Source of the DNA: Euborellia annulipes
Lineage: Eukaryota > Arthropoda > Insecta > Dermaptera > Anisolabididae
DNA: 64,000 nt
Assembly (NCBI GenBank): GCA_023213315.1
Contig: JAKCPI010000901.1
Span: 186,001 to 250,000 of the forward strand
Reading direction: 5' to 3'
How positions within the stretch are numbered: the first letter of the stretch is position 1; each line of letters opens with the position of its first letter. Of this stretch, positions 23,001-31,850 are shown piece after piece. The position numbers and the translations under genes are program-made. The notes beneath the pieces are model-generated. The model saw only the letters and a list, made by a program, of their open reading frames with translations. It was not told the origin of the DNA and did no database searches.

Positions 23001-25317
23001 TAGTATAGATAATTTTTTTTTCGTAATTAAGAAAAGGGGAGGGTCCCCCGCAGGCGGGCGCCACGGCTAGTAATCTATTATAATTTAACTGGCATAATTT
23101 ACATTTTATAAAATATAAAAAAATTTCATTAGTTGCAAAATAACGTGTAAAAATAAATAATTGGATAAAATTACAAAATTGATAATTAAATAAAAATTTG
23201 AAATTATTTAAACTATCAACCGTTGGCTCTAGTTGAAACATTATACAGTACTATGTACTGCGATGCAAAAAAAATCGACCCTCGAAAAAAACTTTACTTT
23301 TAAAATTTTAACAAATAGCCATATAAATTGTTCTATTATCTCTTAAACATACATAAAAACACTAGCATATAAGTTTCAAAGATTTATTAATAGTGTTAAT
23401 TTTTGAAACTTATAACCTAGTGTTTTTAATTTAATGATAATTTTAGATAATTAATTTTTGTCCCTAATCCCGCTCTCCGGTCTCAAAACAATAGAATTTT
23501 AATCAAATGAGATTCTATTGGATTAAACAAAGATTTAAAAAAAACATTTTCAATATTTCTTCATATAATAATAACATTTGATTAAGGCTGTATAACATTT
23601 TTTTTTTTTTTTTGAATATTTACTTTTTCTTGATAGAATTCTCCTTTACTTTCCTCATTGTCTTCTCTTGTCCAGTTTAAAAATATCCAACGATTAGGTC
23701 GATTGAAAAGGTTTTTTTCATTAGCCTAAAATAAAACATTTCTTATAAAAGAATATAAACAAAGTTTATGTAAATTTTACATAATATGAATCTCTTACCT
23801 TGCTGAGAAATTCCGGCGCACAAGGACAATTTAAGTCAAGTACAAAAACGATGTTGCCTTTCAAAGTTAGTGGATAAAAAAATTCTTCAGAACAATCTCG
23901 AGAAAATTTCCCAATAAAACCTTCAGCCGAAAGTTTTTTAGCAATTTCTTTATTCACTATTAAAGTAATATAATTTTAATCAGAAGTCTTATGTATTGTA
24001 TTACATAAATAAATACATGCAAACAATGAAAATGGAAATTAGAATAACATCTTTTTCAAATTATACAAAAACTCAATTTTTACTTTCTCGTATATTATTT
24101 GTAATCGTAAAAAAATGCGACCTAGAGATTTTGATTCTCTACGTTTTAGAACTCTCTGATGTCCATAAAAAAAAACATTTTTAGAATTACAGAATGTCTC
24201 TGTGTGTGTGTGTGTGTGTGTGAACACGATTGCTTAAAAACGCAAGAAGCCAGATGGATGAAATATGCTATAAACTTCATTACACTAAAATTGTAGATCT
24301 GTATCAACTTTTGGAGTAAAAACGTCAACCAGAAGTAGCACTTTATCCAATAATTTTTTTCAAAAATTTTGAAAACTAATTTTTTCGCCATATTATGATA
24401 AATTTTTCTATTTTAAACTTTTTATTTTTTGACATTTTTTCGAAAACTGAATAGTTTTTGAAATAATCAATAAAGAAAAAGACAATTTTTGCTAATTTTG
24501 AAAAAATAAAAATAAACAAAATCCTACAAATGTCAACAACAAAATAAAATGTAAATATAAACAAATTCATTTGTCAAAGAAAATAGAGTAATTTATCATA
24601 ATATTACGAAGAAATTAAAAATTTCAAAATTTCTGAAAAAACTTATTAGGTAAAGTAACACTTCCACTAGACGTATTTACTCCAAAAGTTGATAGAGATC
24701 TACAATTTTAGCACTAGTATTTAGTATTACATCGATCTGGTTCAAGGGCGTCCGCGTGCAGGGGGGGGCAAGGATTTTTTGCAGGGGGGGCAAGTCACTT
24801 CCAGATAAGTTAAAATAAACGTATTTTGATATTAATAATGTTATACATCTCTTAGTATTTAAAGCTTTCTCACCGCGGCAAGGTGGATGTATACTGTGAA
24901 AGGTTTTTTGTATTTTTTTTTTTGTTTTATACATTTTTTTGTATCATTTTAATTTTCCAGGGGGGCAAGTGCCTGGTTGCCCCCCCCCTGCGGACGCCCA
25001 TGATCTGGTTGCTTGTATTTTTAAGCAATCGTGTTCACACATACATAATTCCATAAATGCTTTTTTAGAGTATACACAAAAGTCTTGAGGAAGTCATTCC
25101 CGAATTTTTTTTTATACCAATATAACTCACAAGTATTTGTGATTGCCGACCAGGAGTTACCCATACTAAGGCTTTCTTCCGCATTCGTTATGCTAGCCTT
25201 CACCATTAGGCTTCTCCGATAAATGAACCACAAGAATAGCTCTAAAAGCGAGGGGTCCATATTACCACCATCTTCTCTCATTTTATATCTTATTTTAATA
25301 AAATCTTTGTATGTCAT
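16825..25317 (-). CDS. ionotropic receptor, IR75-type, ten exons
   Basis: Ten exons join with matching phases: 25131-25317, 23799-23956, 23624-23725, 22415-22645, 22147-22268, 21909-22079, 20724-20941, 20445-20653, 18547-18821 and 16825-17038. They give about 628 residues from the ATG at 25317, close to the usual IR75 length. Seen in order: an N-terminal region with VFVLDLNCPCAPEFL; a ligand-binding S1 half with KAVDIGATSLFFTTQRIG; TTPTRSYLIFRQPPLSYM; a first membrane segment (VWLSCIGLLVLCGILW); a pore loop ending GAVCQQGS; a second membrane segment with YTSYSASIVALL, the counterpart of the glutamate-receptor SYTANLAAF motif; an S2 half (LTDPVSKAIWENRL onward); a third membrane segment (FYPALFVLIVGLGF). 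Family knowledge: IR75 receptors are ligand-gated cation channels of olfactory neurons, usually tuned to acids with co-receptor IR8a. The first exon and start are the least sure part; no signal peptide is obvious. No frame disruption was found. Confidence 0.9.
17365..17455 (-). ncRNA. hammerhead-ribozyme-like motif, solitary (F18)
   Basis: In the last intron of the IR75-like gene, and on the same strand as that gene, the minus strand reads CTGAAGA, GACA, CAC, TGTC, GAAATATATTTCCAG (about 17392-17435). This has the canonical spacing: CUGANGA directly followed by a stem II hairpin and then GAAA. No palindrome remains around it. Whether a stem I and a cleavage site exist upstream is unresolved. 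Confidence 0.5.
17456..18330. mobile_element. foldback element sharing sequence with REP-A
   Basis: The left arm (17456-17960, split by H2) and right arm (about 18105-18330) are inverted copies of each other, about 230 bases each. They are centred on a spacer with TCCATTCCAGTTAAAATATC. The outer part, GTACATTAGTAAAGTA then TTTGACCAATTTTA, is close to REP-A. It lies in the last intron of the IR75-like gene. Confidence 0.75.
17541..17828. mobile_element. hAT-type MITE H2 with inverted end duplication
   Basis: It is flanked by a perfect 8-bp repeat CTTACGAG (17533-17540 and 17829-17836) and its ends read CAAGGGCGGATCC and CAAGGGCGGATAC. Inside the right end, an extra inverted copy of about 20 bases of the right flank plus the element end is present. 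This forms a palindrome at 17756-17849 with arms CTAAATACTCATCTCGTAAG and CTTACGAGATGGATATTTAG. Confidence 0.88.
18547..18821 (-). CDS. IR75-like exon 9
   Basis: It lies between ATATTTCCAG and GTAAGTAAA, 275 bases, ending in phase 2. It encodes the rest of S2 from KLTDPVSKAIWENRL to PYTDHFKV. The residues equivalent to the glutamate-binding positions should be read from an alignment. Confidence 0.93.
18866..19330. mobile_element. TIR DNA element in intron 8 of the IR75-like gene
   Basis: The ends read GGCTGGCTGCTTCACATCTA and, inverted, GAGCCAGTTGCTTCACTTCT, so it has TIRs of the family seen at 41576-41725 and 41903-43032. Its left end lies about 45 bases upstream of the exon 9 acceptor. No transposase frame is seen. 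Superfamily is unassigned because no target duplication could be fixed. Confidence 0.65.
19420..19960 (+). repeat. REP-A copy in IR75-like intron 8
   Basis: A forward copy runs from GAGAGGAAAAGTATTGCG through GACGTCCAGATTTTGATGG and the GTCTGTCTGT run to AATGGTTGGCATGGTAA. The hairpin end is missing. Confidence 0.78.
20445..20653 (-). CDS. IR75-like exon 8
   Basis: It lies between TTTTTTAG and a strong GTAAGTG donor, 209 bases, ending in phase 0. It encodes the second membrane segment and LLQSKSTSIVTLKDLYESG of S2, ending NHYYLK. Confidence 0.93.
20724..20941 (-). CDS. IR75-like exon 7
   Basis: It lies between CGATTTAG and a GTTTCT donor, 218 bases, ending in phase 1. It encodes the end of S1 (SYLIFRQPPLSYMSNIF), the first membrane segment and the start of the pore loop (ITWSDIILGILGAVCQQ). 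Confidence 0.92.
21333..21812. mobile_element. palindromic element F4 in IR75-like intron 6
   Basis: It is flanked by an 11-bp repeat ATTAAAGTTTA (21322-21332 and 21813-21823). The arms contain TTTCAATCGCCAACGTTTCGG and CCGTCGGCGATTGATATTT. The minus strand at 21420-21455 reads a GGACGC/GCGTCC stem then GAAACGTTGGCGATTG, the right half of the hammerhead-like core; the CTGANGA part is altered (ACAGAAA). A one-sided tail ATCAATTATACAGCCACTAC resembles those of F2, F3 and F9. Confidence 0.8.
21909..22079 (-). CDS. IR75-like exon 6
   Basis: It lies between CTTTGCAG and GTAAGA, 171 bases, phase 2 in and out. It encodes the core of S1: NGNWTGLSGFF, VDIGATSLFFTTQRIG and ALTTPT, the most diagnostic IR75-type stretch. 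Confidence 0.93.
22147..22268 (-). CDS. IR75-like exon 5
   Basis: It lies between TTTCTCCAG and a GTATTC donor, 122 bases, ending in phase 2. It encodes VTNNDSYNHLDKDIYINK and NYHMFKHVIEGLNA, leading into the S1 ligand-binding half. Confidence 0.88.
22415..22645 (-). CDS. IR75-like exon 4
   Basis: It lies between TATTTTCCAG and GTATGT, 77 codons, phase 0 at both ends. It encodes CLYMTTNNRVLEIFRNG and an RAGVV end. Confidence 0.9.
22713..23070 (+). mobile_element. Helitron-like element in IR75-like intron 3
   Basis: The right end CGCCACGGCTAG is followed by T and preceded by a short hairpin (CCCGC/GCGGG). The left end TATATATTTATAATTCGCTA continues into a GTCCGTCTGTCCGTCTG segment shared with 57040-57236. 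The 5' dinucleotide is not a clean TC, so the start is approximate. Confidence 0.5.
23355..23431. repeat. hairpin in IR75-like intron 3
   Basis: Inverted arms AAAACACTAGCATATAAGTT and AACTTATAACCTAGTGTTTT surround a short loop. Confidence 0.6.
23624..23725 (-). CDS. IR75-like exon 3
   Basis: It lies between TTTATTTTAG and a GTAAAT donor, 34 codons, phase 0 at both ends. It encodes ANEKNLFNRPNRWIFLN, the conserved segment following FLSK in this family. Confidence 0.88.
23799..23956 (-). CDS. IR75-like exon 2
   Basis: It is bounded by TTTAATAG and a GTAAGAG donor. It starts with two bases of a codon and ends in phase 0. It encodes KKLSAEGFIGKFSRDC and VFVLDLNCPCAPEFLSK, typical of the region before the ligand-binding domain in IR75 proteins. 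Confidence 0.88.
24217..25043. mobile_element. TIR element in IR75-like intron 1, split by hAT MITE H4
   Basis: Inverted arms begin TGTGAACACGATTGCTTAAA and extend about 190 bases inward, imperfectly (left arm 24217-24415, right arm 24575-25043 with H4 removed). A TG microsatellite abuts the left end. No coding frame is found. Removing H4 restores collinearity of the two arms, which dates H4 as the later insertion. Confidence 0.75.
24743..25002. mobile_element. hAT-type MITE H4
   Basis: It has an 8-bp duplication ATCTGGTT (24735-24742 and 25003-25010) and 13-bp ends CAAGGGCGTCCGC and CATGGGCGTCCGC, each followed by a G run (GGGGGGGCAA and, inverted, the same). No reading frame is preserved. 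Confidence 0.88.
25131..25317 (-). CDS. IR75-like exon 1 (candidate 5' exon)
   Basis: The open frame ends at a good donor, ACTT then GTGAGT, in phase 1, exactly the phase needed by the next exon at 23956. It encodes PSLLELFLWFIYRRSLMVKA, plausible for the IR75 N-terminus. The ATG at 25317 is one choice; in-frame ATGs lie at 25281 and 25260. A TTTTAG acceptor-like site at about 25250 would allow a further upstream exon. Confidence 0.55.
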
Positions 25318-25329
25318 TTTTAACAAATT

Positions 25330-25904
25330 TGCAAATTATCCCCGAGATTTTTGATATAGGCTATTATCCTTCTTCGATTTTAAAATCATTATTTTATTTA
25401 CCCACTTAGATATATTTCACCTACATTGATCGAAAATATTTCTAATTCATTGAATTGTTGCTAAAAGCTAAAACGTTCTTTGTTTTTGATAAATTAGATT
25501 CTTCATATGACAATTGGTTAGTAAAATATTTATTCACAATTTTAAAATTTCATTCTTTGCCAGGAACTGAAAATATAAAGCCCATCTGTTGTTTTGTTTG
25601 TTGTTAGCAGCTGTTCAAAGAAAGTGTTTTTTTTTTCTGTTTGTTCTACAATCAAAATCGCGTGGTTATTGAATTTTTGTATATAAAAGGCTTAAGAAAT
25701 AGAGAAATTTATGAAGTGTATTTAGAGAAATATTTTCATCCATTATATAAACATTTTGAAAAATTAGGTGAGCTCGAAAATTTTCATCCGATCTTCCTTG
25801 ATGAGATAAAAGCTTAGGATAGGATCGTTTTCAACCAGTTTATTTACTCAGTCCAAAATTTATGATAAAAGTATAGTTTTACTTAAAAAAAAAAATTATA
25901 TTTT
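25330..25904. other. upstream region of the IR75-like gene
   Basis: AT-rich with no repeat recognised. It presumably contains the promoter if the first exon is correctly placed. I see no strong TATA box or initiator that would fix a start. Confidence 0.3.
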
Positions 25905-26040
25905 AAGATTGCGATGGTTGTTAATAATTAAACTTGGAAATAATTATCAAGCCAATTTAGATCAGGACCTCCCCTCTATAAGTCAACGTTTCGGAGTTAT
26001 AAAGACTCCTTCAGGACTCGGATTTTGCATATAATGCATG
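25905..26040. mobile_element. single arm of a palindromic element (F5)
   Basis: The minus strand at 25983-26018 reads CTGAAGGAGT, loop, ACTCCGAAACGTTGACTT: the stem and GAAACGT half of the hammerhead-like core with the last CTGANGA base changed. A GATGGTTGTTAATAATTAAAC tail is on the left. The second arm is absent. Confidence 0.6.
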
Positions 26041-26269
26041 TTTTTTTCTTAATCGCTATCCTTCAAATTTTTTTATCTGGCCGTTTTAGGGTATCAGGAT
26101 CCACCCAGGGAAATATTATTTTTCATATAAATGCATATTTTGGAGTTTAAATGCATATCTGGCTAGCGTTTTAAGCTGTATTTTGCATACTTGTGTGATT
26201 TTTCTTGCTCGTTTGTTGGCAAATCAGAAAAATAATTTAAGAAAATTTTAAAAACAGAGAGGGTAGGCT
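26041..26269. other. unassigned AT-rich DNA
   Basis: Nothing gene-like is seen. A GGTATCAGGATCCACCCAGGG patch lies near 26092-26112. Confidence 0.3.
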
Positions 26270-26500
26270 AGAGATGATTATAAAAATTGCATTCATGGAA
26301 TGATCAGCTATTTTGTCATAGTGGATGGAAAAAAGTAACGATTTGCAAAACATCTGTTGATTGTACTGAAGATGATTCCATAGCACTGAGGTCGAAATAT
26401 TTACAAATAAACGGATAATACGCAAAAGCATTTATTTTTTGGCCGACGGTCCTTATAATTAAATTGATCATCCTTACGGCCATCTACAAACAATAAAGTG
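26270..26500. mobile_element. palindromic-element arm (F12)
   Basis: The plus strand at 26365-26401 reads CTGAAGATGATTCC, then GAGGTCGAAATATTT, another member of the hammerhead-like set. The adjoining segment ACGGATAATACGCAAAAGCA to CGGCCATCTAC recurs, inverted and rearranged, at 49185-49325. Confidence 0.55.
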
Positions 26501-27954
26501 GATTGTCTTGTCGGTGTCTTGTAATGTGGCAATAATGTTAGCAATAATCTTGTTTTCTCTGCTATTCCGCTGTCTCGGTGCGGGACCGGCACATCTAATC
26601 CTTTACTCCCCTCTATCTAACACACTTGTCGTCGGCAGGCCAAGTTCGATCATATTCCTTCTGAATCAGTGAAGTCAAGTTATCTTAATTGTTCATTTTC
26701 GTATATATAGCCCCATATCTTACCCCGTTCTTGGCCCATCACTACTTCCTTAGTGGTACTAATTTGAACTCAAAGATTAATTTTCTACATAATGTACAAT
26801 TTTGCATGTAGTGTTGGTAAAAATGTATCTAAAATCTAAATCACTTCCAAATCGCGCGCTGAAATTCCATTTTTCTGTTTTTTTTTTTTTTTTTTTTTAA
26901 TAATTTGCATATTTTTAGATAGAAACTTGTTTAAAAAAATCTAATCTAGCATATATTTAGACCTACCTAAAATCGGATCCACAAGTGCCTGATTTGTTTA
27001 AGAGTGAAGCCTTGATCTTAGGCAACTAAAATGCTTAGCCGTCATAAGTGTTGTCTTAAAAGTAGCATTTCCCCTTCAGTTTTATTTTTAAAATATTGGT
27101 TTGGTTGACTAAGCTCAAGGCTCCACTCTCAAGCACACCAGGGACTTGTGGCGCCGACTGTATTAAATTCAATTTCCATTTAAAGTAAAAATCGGAGTCA
27201 ATTTGGGAAAGTAAATCAACAGCCTCAAGAAACAGTTAAAATTCCTTAGATATTTAAAAAAAAAATTTTTTGTTAAGCAGCGTAATTAATATAGCTTATA
27301 AAATACTCTATAATAATTCTTATAACAAAATACCCGCATCGTTTAAGCAGACAGTCATGTCGATGTAACCCGCAGGTTCTTTTATAAAAGGAGAGTTGAT
27401 CAGAGACAGTAGCATCGGAATCGAAATGGCTGATGATTCGGCAAACACCAAAGACCAATTCCAAAACCAGCTGAAACACCAGAATATCTTTTGCATTTCT
27501 CTTTCTTTTTAATTCAACTGACAATAAGCCCAAAAACTCTTTTCAACGCAATCCCACGCCTCCTTTGAATAAATCATCTATCTTCGAAACAGTTTCGAGC
27601 CATGTCCTTTAAAACAATCGAATATTTTAAATATTTCGCCAGATATACAGCTCCTTTTACTCCTTAATAAGGAAGTTCTTTGTTTCGTCTCTGGCATCTA
27701 CATCTTTAACCAAGGGAAATCCTCCTTCAGTCTGTTTTTATAAATTCAATAAAGCTTAATCCAAACTAGTAATCATCGTTTTATTTATTAATCTGAAAAG
27801 ACAATTCAGAATTTAGACTGTTAAAATAATAAATAATTTCTAACAGAAAAAAAACAATTATTAAGGGCTCTTCAAAGCCTACAAAATTGCTAACTATACT
27901 ATTAAATATATAATATACAACAAAGTCTTTTTTACTTTCTCTTACCTTAATGTA
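26501..27954. other. unassigned DNA
   Basis: No gene is identified. The segment 26510-26650 is G+C-richer and holds a 63-codon minus frame (to 26592) without recognisable domain. A T run lies at 26878-26899. An 86-codon minus frame at 27273-27533 looks compositionally protein-like but shows no known motif and no splice context. Confidence 0.3.
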
Positions 27955-29165
27955 GGCTATTTGTTAATAACATTATACATATATATATATGTATATAGAG
28001 ACAAAGTATTGGATTCATGTCAAAAATTCGATGTCGATTGTGTGGTTTTCGCAACATGGTGTGTATGTCTGTGTGTCTGTCTGTCTGTGAATAAAATATC
28101 TCAAAAGAGCTAGGAGGTTGAAATTTTATATTTGAATTCAGTACCCCCAAGAGGCGTGAAAATAAGCTTTGATCAAAATCTGCCAAAGAGTACTAGTACT
28201 TTACTCGAGTACTTTTTCAGTTTTTTTCGATTTTCTCAAAATTCGCTCTTACGATTTTGATAAAAATTCCAAAAATCAATTATTTTTTAATAAATAAGAA
28301 ATTATATATATATATATATATATATAATATTTAAGATATTATATATATCGCGTATGTGAGCCGCGAAATTTATACAATTAAATATTTATTAATTCATACA
28401 CCCGAAAAAATAAGGTTGTGCCGCCGGGAGTCGAACCACGGATCCTCCGATTTGTGCAGCACACTGCTGTGGTCCAGTGGTAGGGCACTCTGAGTACAAA
28501 TCGGAAGATCCGTAGTTCGACTCCCAGCGGCACAACCTTATTTTTTCGGGTGTATGAATTAATAAATATTTAATTATTTTTAGATATTAAAATGTATATT
28601 CTCATTTTGTCCCGGGAGTCCAAAAAATTTATCTTTGTGACGATTTTAAGCCTGAAAGGATTGAGCTACGAGATTAAAATTTTATATTTAAGTTAGGCAC
28701 TTCCCTGAGGAGTGAAAATAAGCTTTTGATAAAAATCAGTCAAAAAGTACTAGTACTTTACTGATGTACTTTTTCAGTTTTTTCTCGATTTTCTCAAAAT
28801 TGACTCTAATTATTTTGATTAAAATTTATAAATCAACTATTTATTTGCTGCTCTTTAAAAAGTATATCATTAAGTTTTTTCGTGAAAATTATTTGAAGTA
28901 GACCTACACTTTACTGATATATTTTTTTTCGAATTTATCAAAATTCGTTACGATTTTGATTAAAATTCATAAATCAACTATTTTCTAGATACTCTTTAAA
29001 AAGTATATTAATAAATTTTTTCTTAAAAATTGTTTGAAGTACACTTTATTTCCTGAGGAAGCATTCGTAGCTCAGCGCCATCTATGAAACGCAAATGGAT
29101 AAGTTTGGAACTAAGGTGCTATGGGAAACTAAATATATCTCGACACAAAAAAAATCTGATGTGCT
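27955..29165 (+). repeat. REP-A copy 8, split by paired tRNA-like element T2
   Basis: The forward copy begins TATATAGAGACAAAGTATTG, is interrupted at AATTATTTTT by T2 (28288-28571), resumes AGATATTAAAATGTATATTC, and then contains a further internal duplication (28580-29040). It ends CTCGACACAAAAAAAATCTGA without a full hairpin. Confidence 0.75.
28288..28571. mobile_element. paired tRNA-like foldback element T2
   Basis: It has the same architecture as T1. The plus-strand tRNA-like unit at 28466-28532 has an acceptor-like stem GCTGTGG/CCAGCGGC, an A-box-like TGGTCCAGTGGTAGGG, an anticodon stem TCTGA/TCGGA with seven-base loop GTACAAA (ACA at the anticodon position) and a B-box-like GTTCGACTCCC. 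The inverted partner lies at about 28404-28460. A 10-bp direct repeat AATTATTTTT flanks it (28278-28287 and 28572-28581). Confidence 0.8.
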
Positions 29166-30063
29166 GTGCATTAAGTGATACATGATTTTCATATTTCAAA
29201 TAATATTCATTTACAATTGTGGTTGGTGAGCAAATATTGTGGCTTTTATTAATTCTTGAATTTTTTTGAAGTGGAACATCTACCTTAAATTTCACTCTTT
29301 CAAAAATAAATCCACTTAGTTATTTATCGATGTTTACTTTGATCATTTACATAAAAGTCATTGAAAAGAGCAATGGTTAATTATTTATATAATCAAATTA
29401 CATAAACATATTTACTCTAATTATTTATACTTTATTCCTTTTTTCAATTATATACACCTTTTAATGACTTTACTAGGAATTTTTATACCATTTACCTATC
29501 TTATATGGAAAATTAATGAATATTTATTGAGAAATAATAATGTAAAGCGGTATTTTCTTTAGAAATAAGACGGAAGGGGGGAGACGATCAATTATTATAT
29601 AATAATTTTACTTTCATTAGAAATTTGTATTATTTCTTGAATGTTTACTTTGTTTTTGTTACTATGCAAACTGGAATTTTTAATTAAAATATTTGTCAGG
29701 AATTTTATTATTAATGTTAAAAGAATTTATTTATTTAAAAATTCCGGTAATTAGAGAAATAAAAAACATAATCAAACACTCGGTTCAAAGGATGAAATTT
29801 GCATTAGTTAATTGAATAAAGACAAAATGAGAAAATTTTCATTTAAATAAAATAATATTCAAATAATTTAAACTTTAACAATTATTATTATTAGTAATAA
29901 AAGACATTTTTGGCCTTGGGCCACCGAAACCCTAAATCCGCCACTACAGGTGGCACAAGAAAACAAAATTGCAAAATAAAACTTGGTGTAGTAAAGTTAA
30001 CAAATTTGCAAAGGTTTTATGTGGACATAATATAACATATATTAAATTGTGTTTATTGTAAAA
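29166..30063. other. unassigned AT-rich DNA
   Basis: No gene is visible. At about 29915-29945 a CCTAAATCCGCCACTACAGG stretch resembles the end of a hAT-like MITE; the partner end was not found. Confidence 0.35.
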
Positions 30064-30185
30064 CTAGCCGCGTCCCGTGCCTTCGGTGGGCTCTACGTTT
30101 TTCCAGTGAGACTCCATCTTCACCCACCTGTGGGGGACCCTCGTCTTTCCTTGATCACGTGCCTCAATTTTTCCAACAGCTTGTT
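30064..30185 (-). mobile_element. Helitron 3' end fragment
   Basis: On the minus strand the sequence ends GACGCGGCTAG followed by T, with CACCGAAGGCACGGG just upstream. This is the same style of 3' end as at 23070 and 34292. The 5' end was not located, so the right boundary is arbitrary. Confidence 0.5.
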
Positions 30186-30579
30186 TCGAGATGATTAATG
30201 ATATAGGAAATTTTAAAAATACATTTATTTTTTAGTAGATAATTGAAATTAAAAGAAAAATTAGGATTTCTTGTTTCATTGATAAAATTAATTTATAGGT
30301 TTAAATGTGGTGAATGGTGAAGTCATTTTTTAATACAATTCTACTATTTTGTGTTTTTCAACTGTTGTAATGAAAAATTCCACCAAGGAACAGCACCGCA
30401 CTCGCAATCTATCAAATTCAAATTTGAGAAGTACTAATCTCTAAGAAATGACATCTTTTATATAAAACATATATCATCATCTGTCATAATTTTTCAAAAA
30501 ATAAATATTAATAAAAAGGAAATGGAATTTCTTATAATAGAAATGTGTTAATAATGCGAGAGTAGGATAATGTTGAAGA
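30186..30579. other. unassigned AT-rich DNA
   Basis: No repeat or gene is recognised. Confidence 0.3.
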
Positions 30580-30930
30580 GAATGTTTGAGGTTGAAGTGA
30601 GAGAGGTGTCTTAGCCAGTGGCGATGAATGTATCGAGAGAGAGAAAGAGAGAGAGAGGAATTGGCAAAGGTGGTCGAGGTGATGTGATGGCAACCAAGTA
30701 TTTCTATCGAGTTGGCATTGTATCGAGGTATCGTTATGACAAGGCAAAGTGTCAAGGTGTGTATAGAGATGTGGCTTGAAGGTAACGAGAGGTGGCGAAG
30801 GTGTGGCCTTGGCGTTGCCCGCCGCCATCGCAGACTGCTTGGCGCTAGAGAAACGAGAAATGAGAGACGAGAGATGAAACACGAAAAGACGTCAGCAACT
30901 GCAAATGAAAGACGCAAGAGTGCTTGATGA
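30580..30930. other. G+C-richer island with open frames
   Basis: The stretch is much less AT-rich than its surroundings. A minus-strand ATG at 30828, in a favourable initiation context, starts MAAGNAKATPSPPLVTFK and stays open to 30532, crossing a GA microsatellite. No domain, splice donor or homologous repeat is recognised. It could be a first exon, a promoter region or a chance frame. Confidence 0.2.
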
Positions 30931-31229
30931 AAAGTTTAACTAGCTTTGCAGCAGCTATTCAGCTCATTTATCCGACCTATTAATAGATCTTTTTTACTTT
31001 ACTCTCTACTTAATTTACCAAAAAAGTCTTCTATTTAAATGATCATTGCAAATTTTTCTTGAACTTCAAATTAAAGCACTTTGGATTGTTATATTTCATG
31101 ATTCTAACAAATCCCTGCATCCTTGGTCTATTATCTTGATCCTGGATTCAATATTCAAAGATAATTATTCACTTTAAAACATTACGATAATTATTAATTG
31201 ATTTAGATTTTCAAGATTATTGTTATCAG

Positions 31230-31837
31230 TAGAGACCGGACAAAAAAGCATAAAAAAATGGAAAAAAAGTGCTTAAAAAAGCATAAAAAACTTGAATAAA
31301 AAGTTGTTAAATATGCATAAAAAGTGAAAAAAAAGCATCTCATAAGCAACTTCTACTCTTACCAATGGCGTATACAAATTTTTTTTTTTAAAGAAACTAA
31401 ATTTATTTCTGTCCCGCCCTGCGAAAAATTTTGTTTTTGCGGAACCAAATTTTTTTCACCCTGCGGAAAAATTTTTTTTTTACAATGCTATAATTTTTCG
31501 CACTGCGGGGCCTTTGAAAATTTTTTTTTTTTTTTTTTTGGGGGGGAGGCGGGCCCCCTCCCCCCCCCTCTTATACACGTCCCTGGTGTATGCGTGTGTG
31601 AATGGGAAAAAAGTGTGTTTTTTAATAAAAAAAAAAAAAAAAAATTATAAATATTCGTAAAATAAGTTCAAATAAGCACGAAAGGGAAAAAAAGCATAAA
31701 AACTCAAAAAAAGCAAAAAAAGCATAAAAAATGCAATCTCAATGCACTTAGTTTTTCCTAATTCGTATAGAAATTAAATATCTAATGGCTGCTTATAAAA
31801 TTGAGCAATAAGCATTTTGCTTAAAATCCGGTCTCTA
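31230..31837. mobile_element. A-rich hAT-type element H6
   Basis: It is flanked by a perfect 8-bp repeat GTTATCAG (31222-31229 and 31838-31845) with 11-bp ends TAGAGACCGGA. The interior is almost entirely irregular tandem units of AAAAAAGCATAAAAA, with a second element (31363-31585) nested inside. No transposase frame is present. It was itself inserted next to the tail of the F6 palindrome. Confidence 0.88.
31363..31585. mobile_element. nested hAT-like MITE H5
   Basis: The ends read CAATGGCGTATAC and, inverted, CCAGGGACGTGTATAAG. The interior has repeated CCCTGCGGAAAAATTTT units and a T run followed by a G/C run. No 8-bp duplication could be fixed. Confidence 0.5.
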
Positions 31838-31850
31838 GTTATCAGCAATG

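Noticed and set aside
24376..24570. First exon or signal peptide of the IR75-like gene
   Set aside because: The MNLFIFTFYFVV start looks signal-like, but the frame is low-complexity, lies in the spacer of a TIR element and has no phase-matching donor. The 25131-25317 exon fits better.
25021..25130. Continuation of the exon 1 frame as coding
   Set aside because: A consensus donor at 25130 in the phase needed by exon 2 ends the exon; the remainder overlaps the arm of a transposable element.
28466..28532. Functional tRNA-Cys gene
   Set aside because: The acceptor and T stems have mismatches, the unit is paired with an inverted partner and lies in an inserted element, so a tRNA-derived repeat is more likely.
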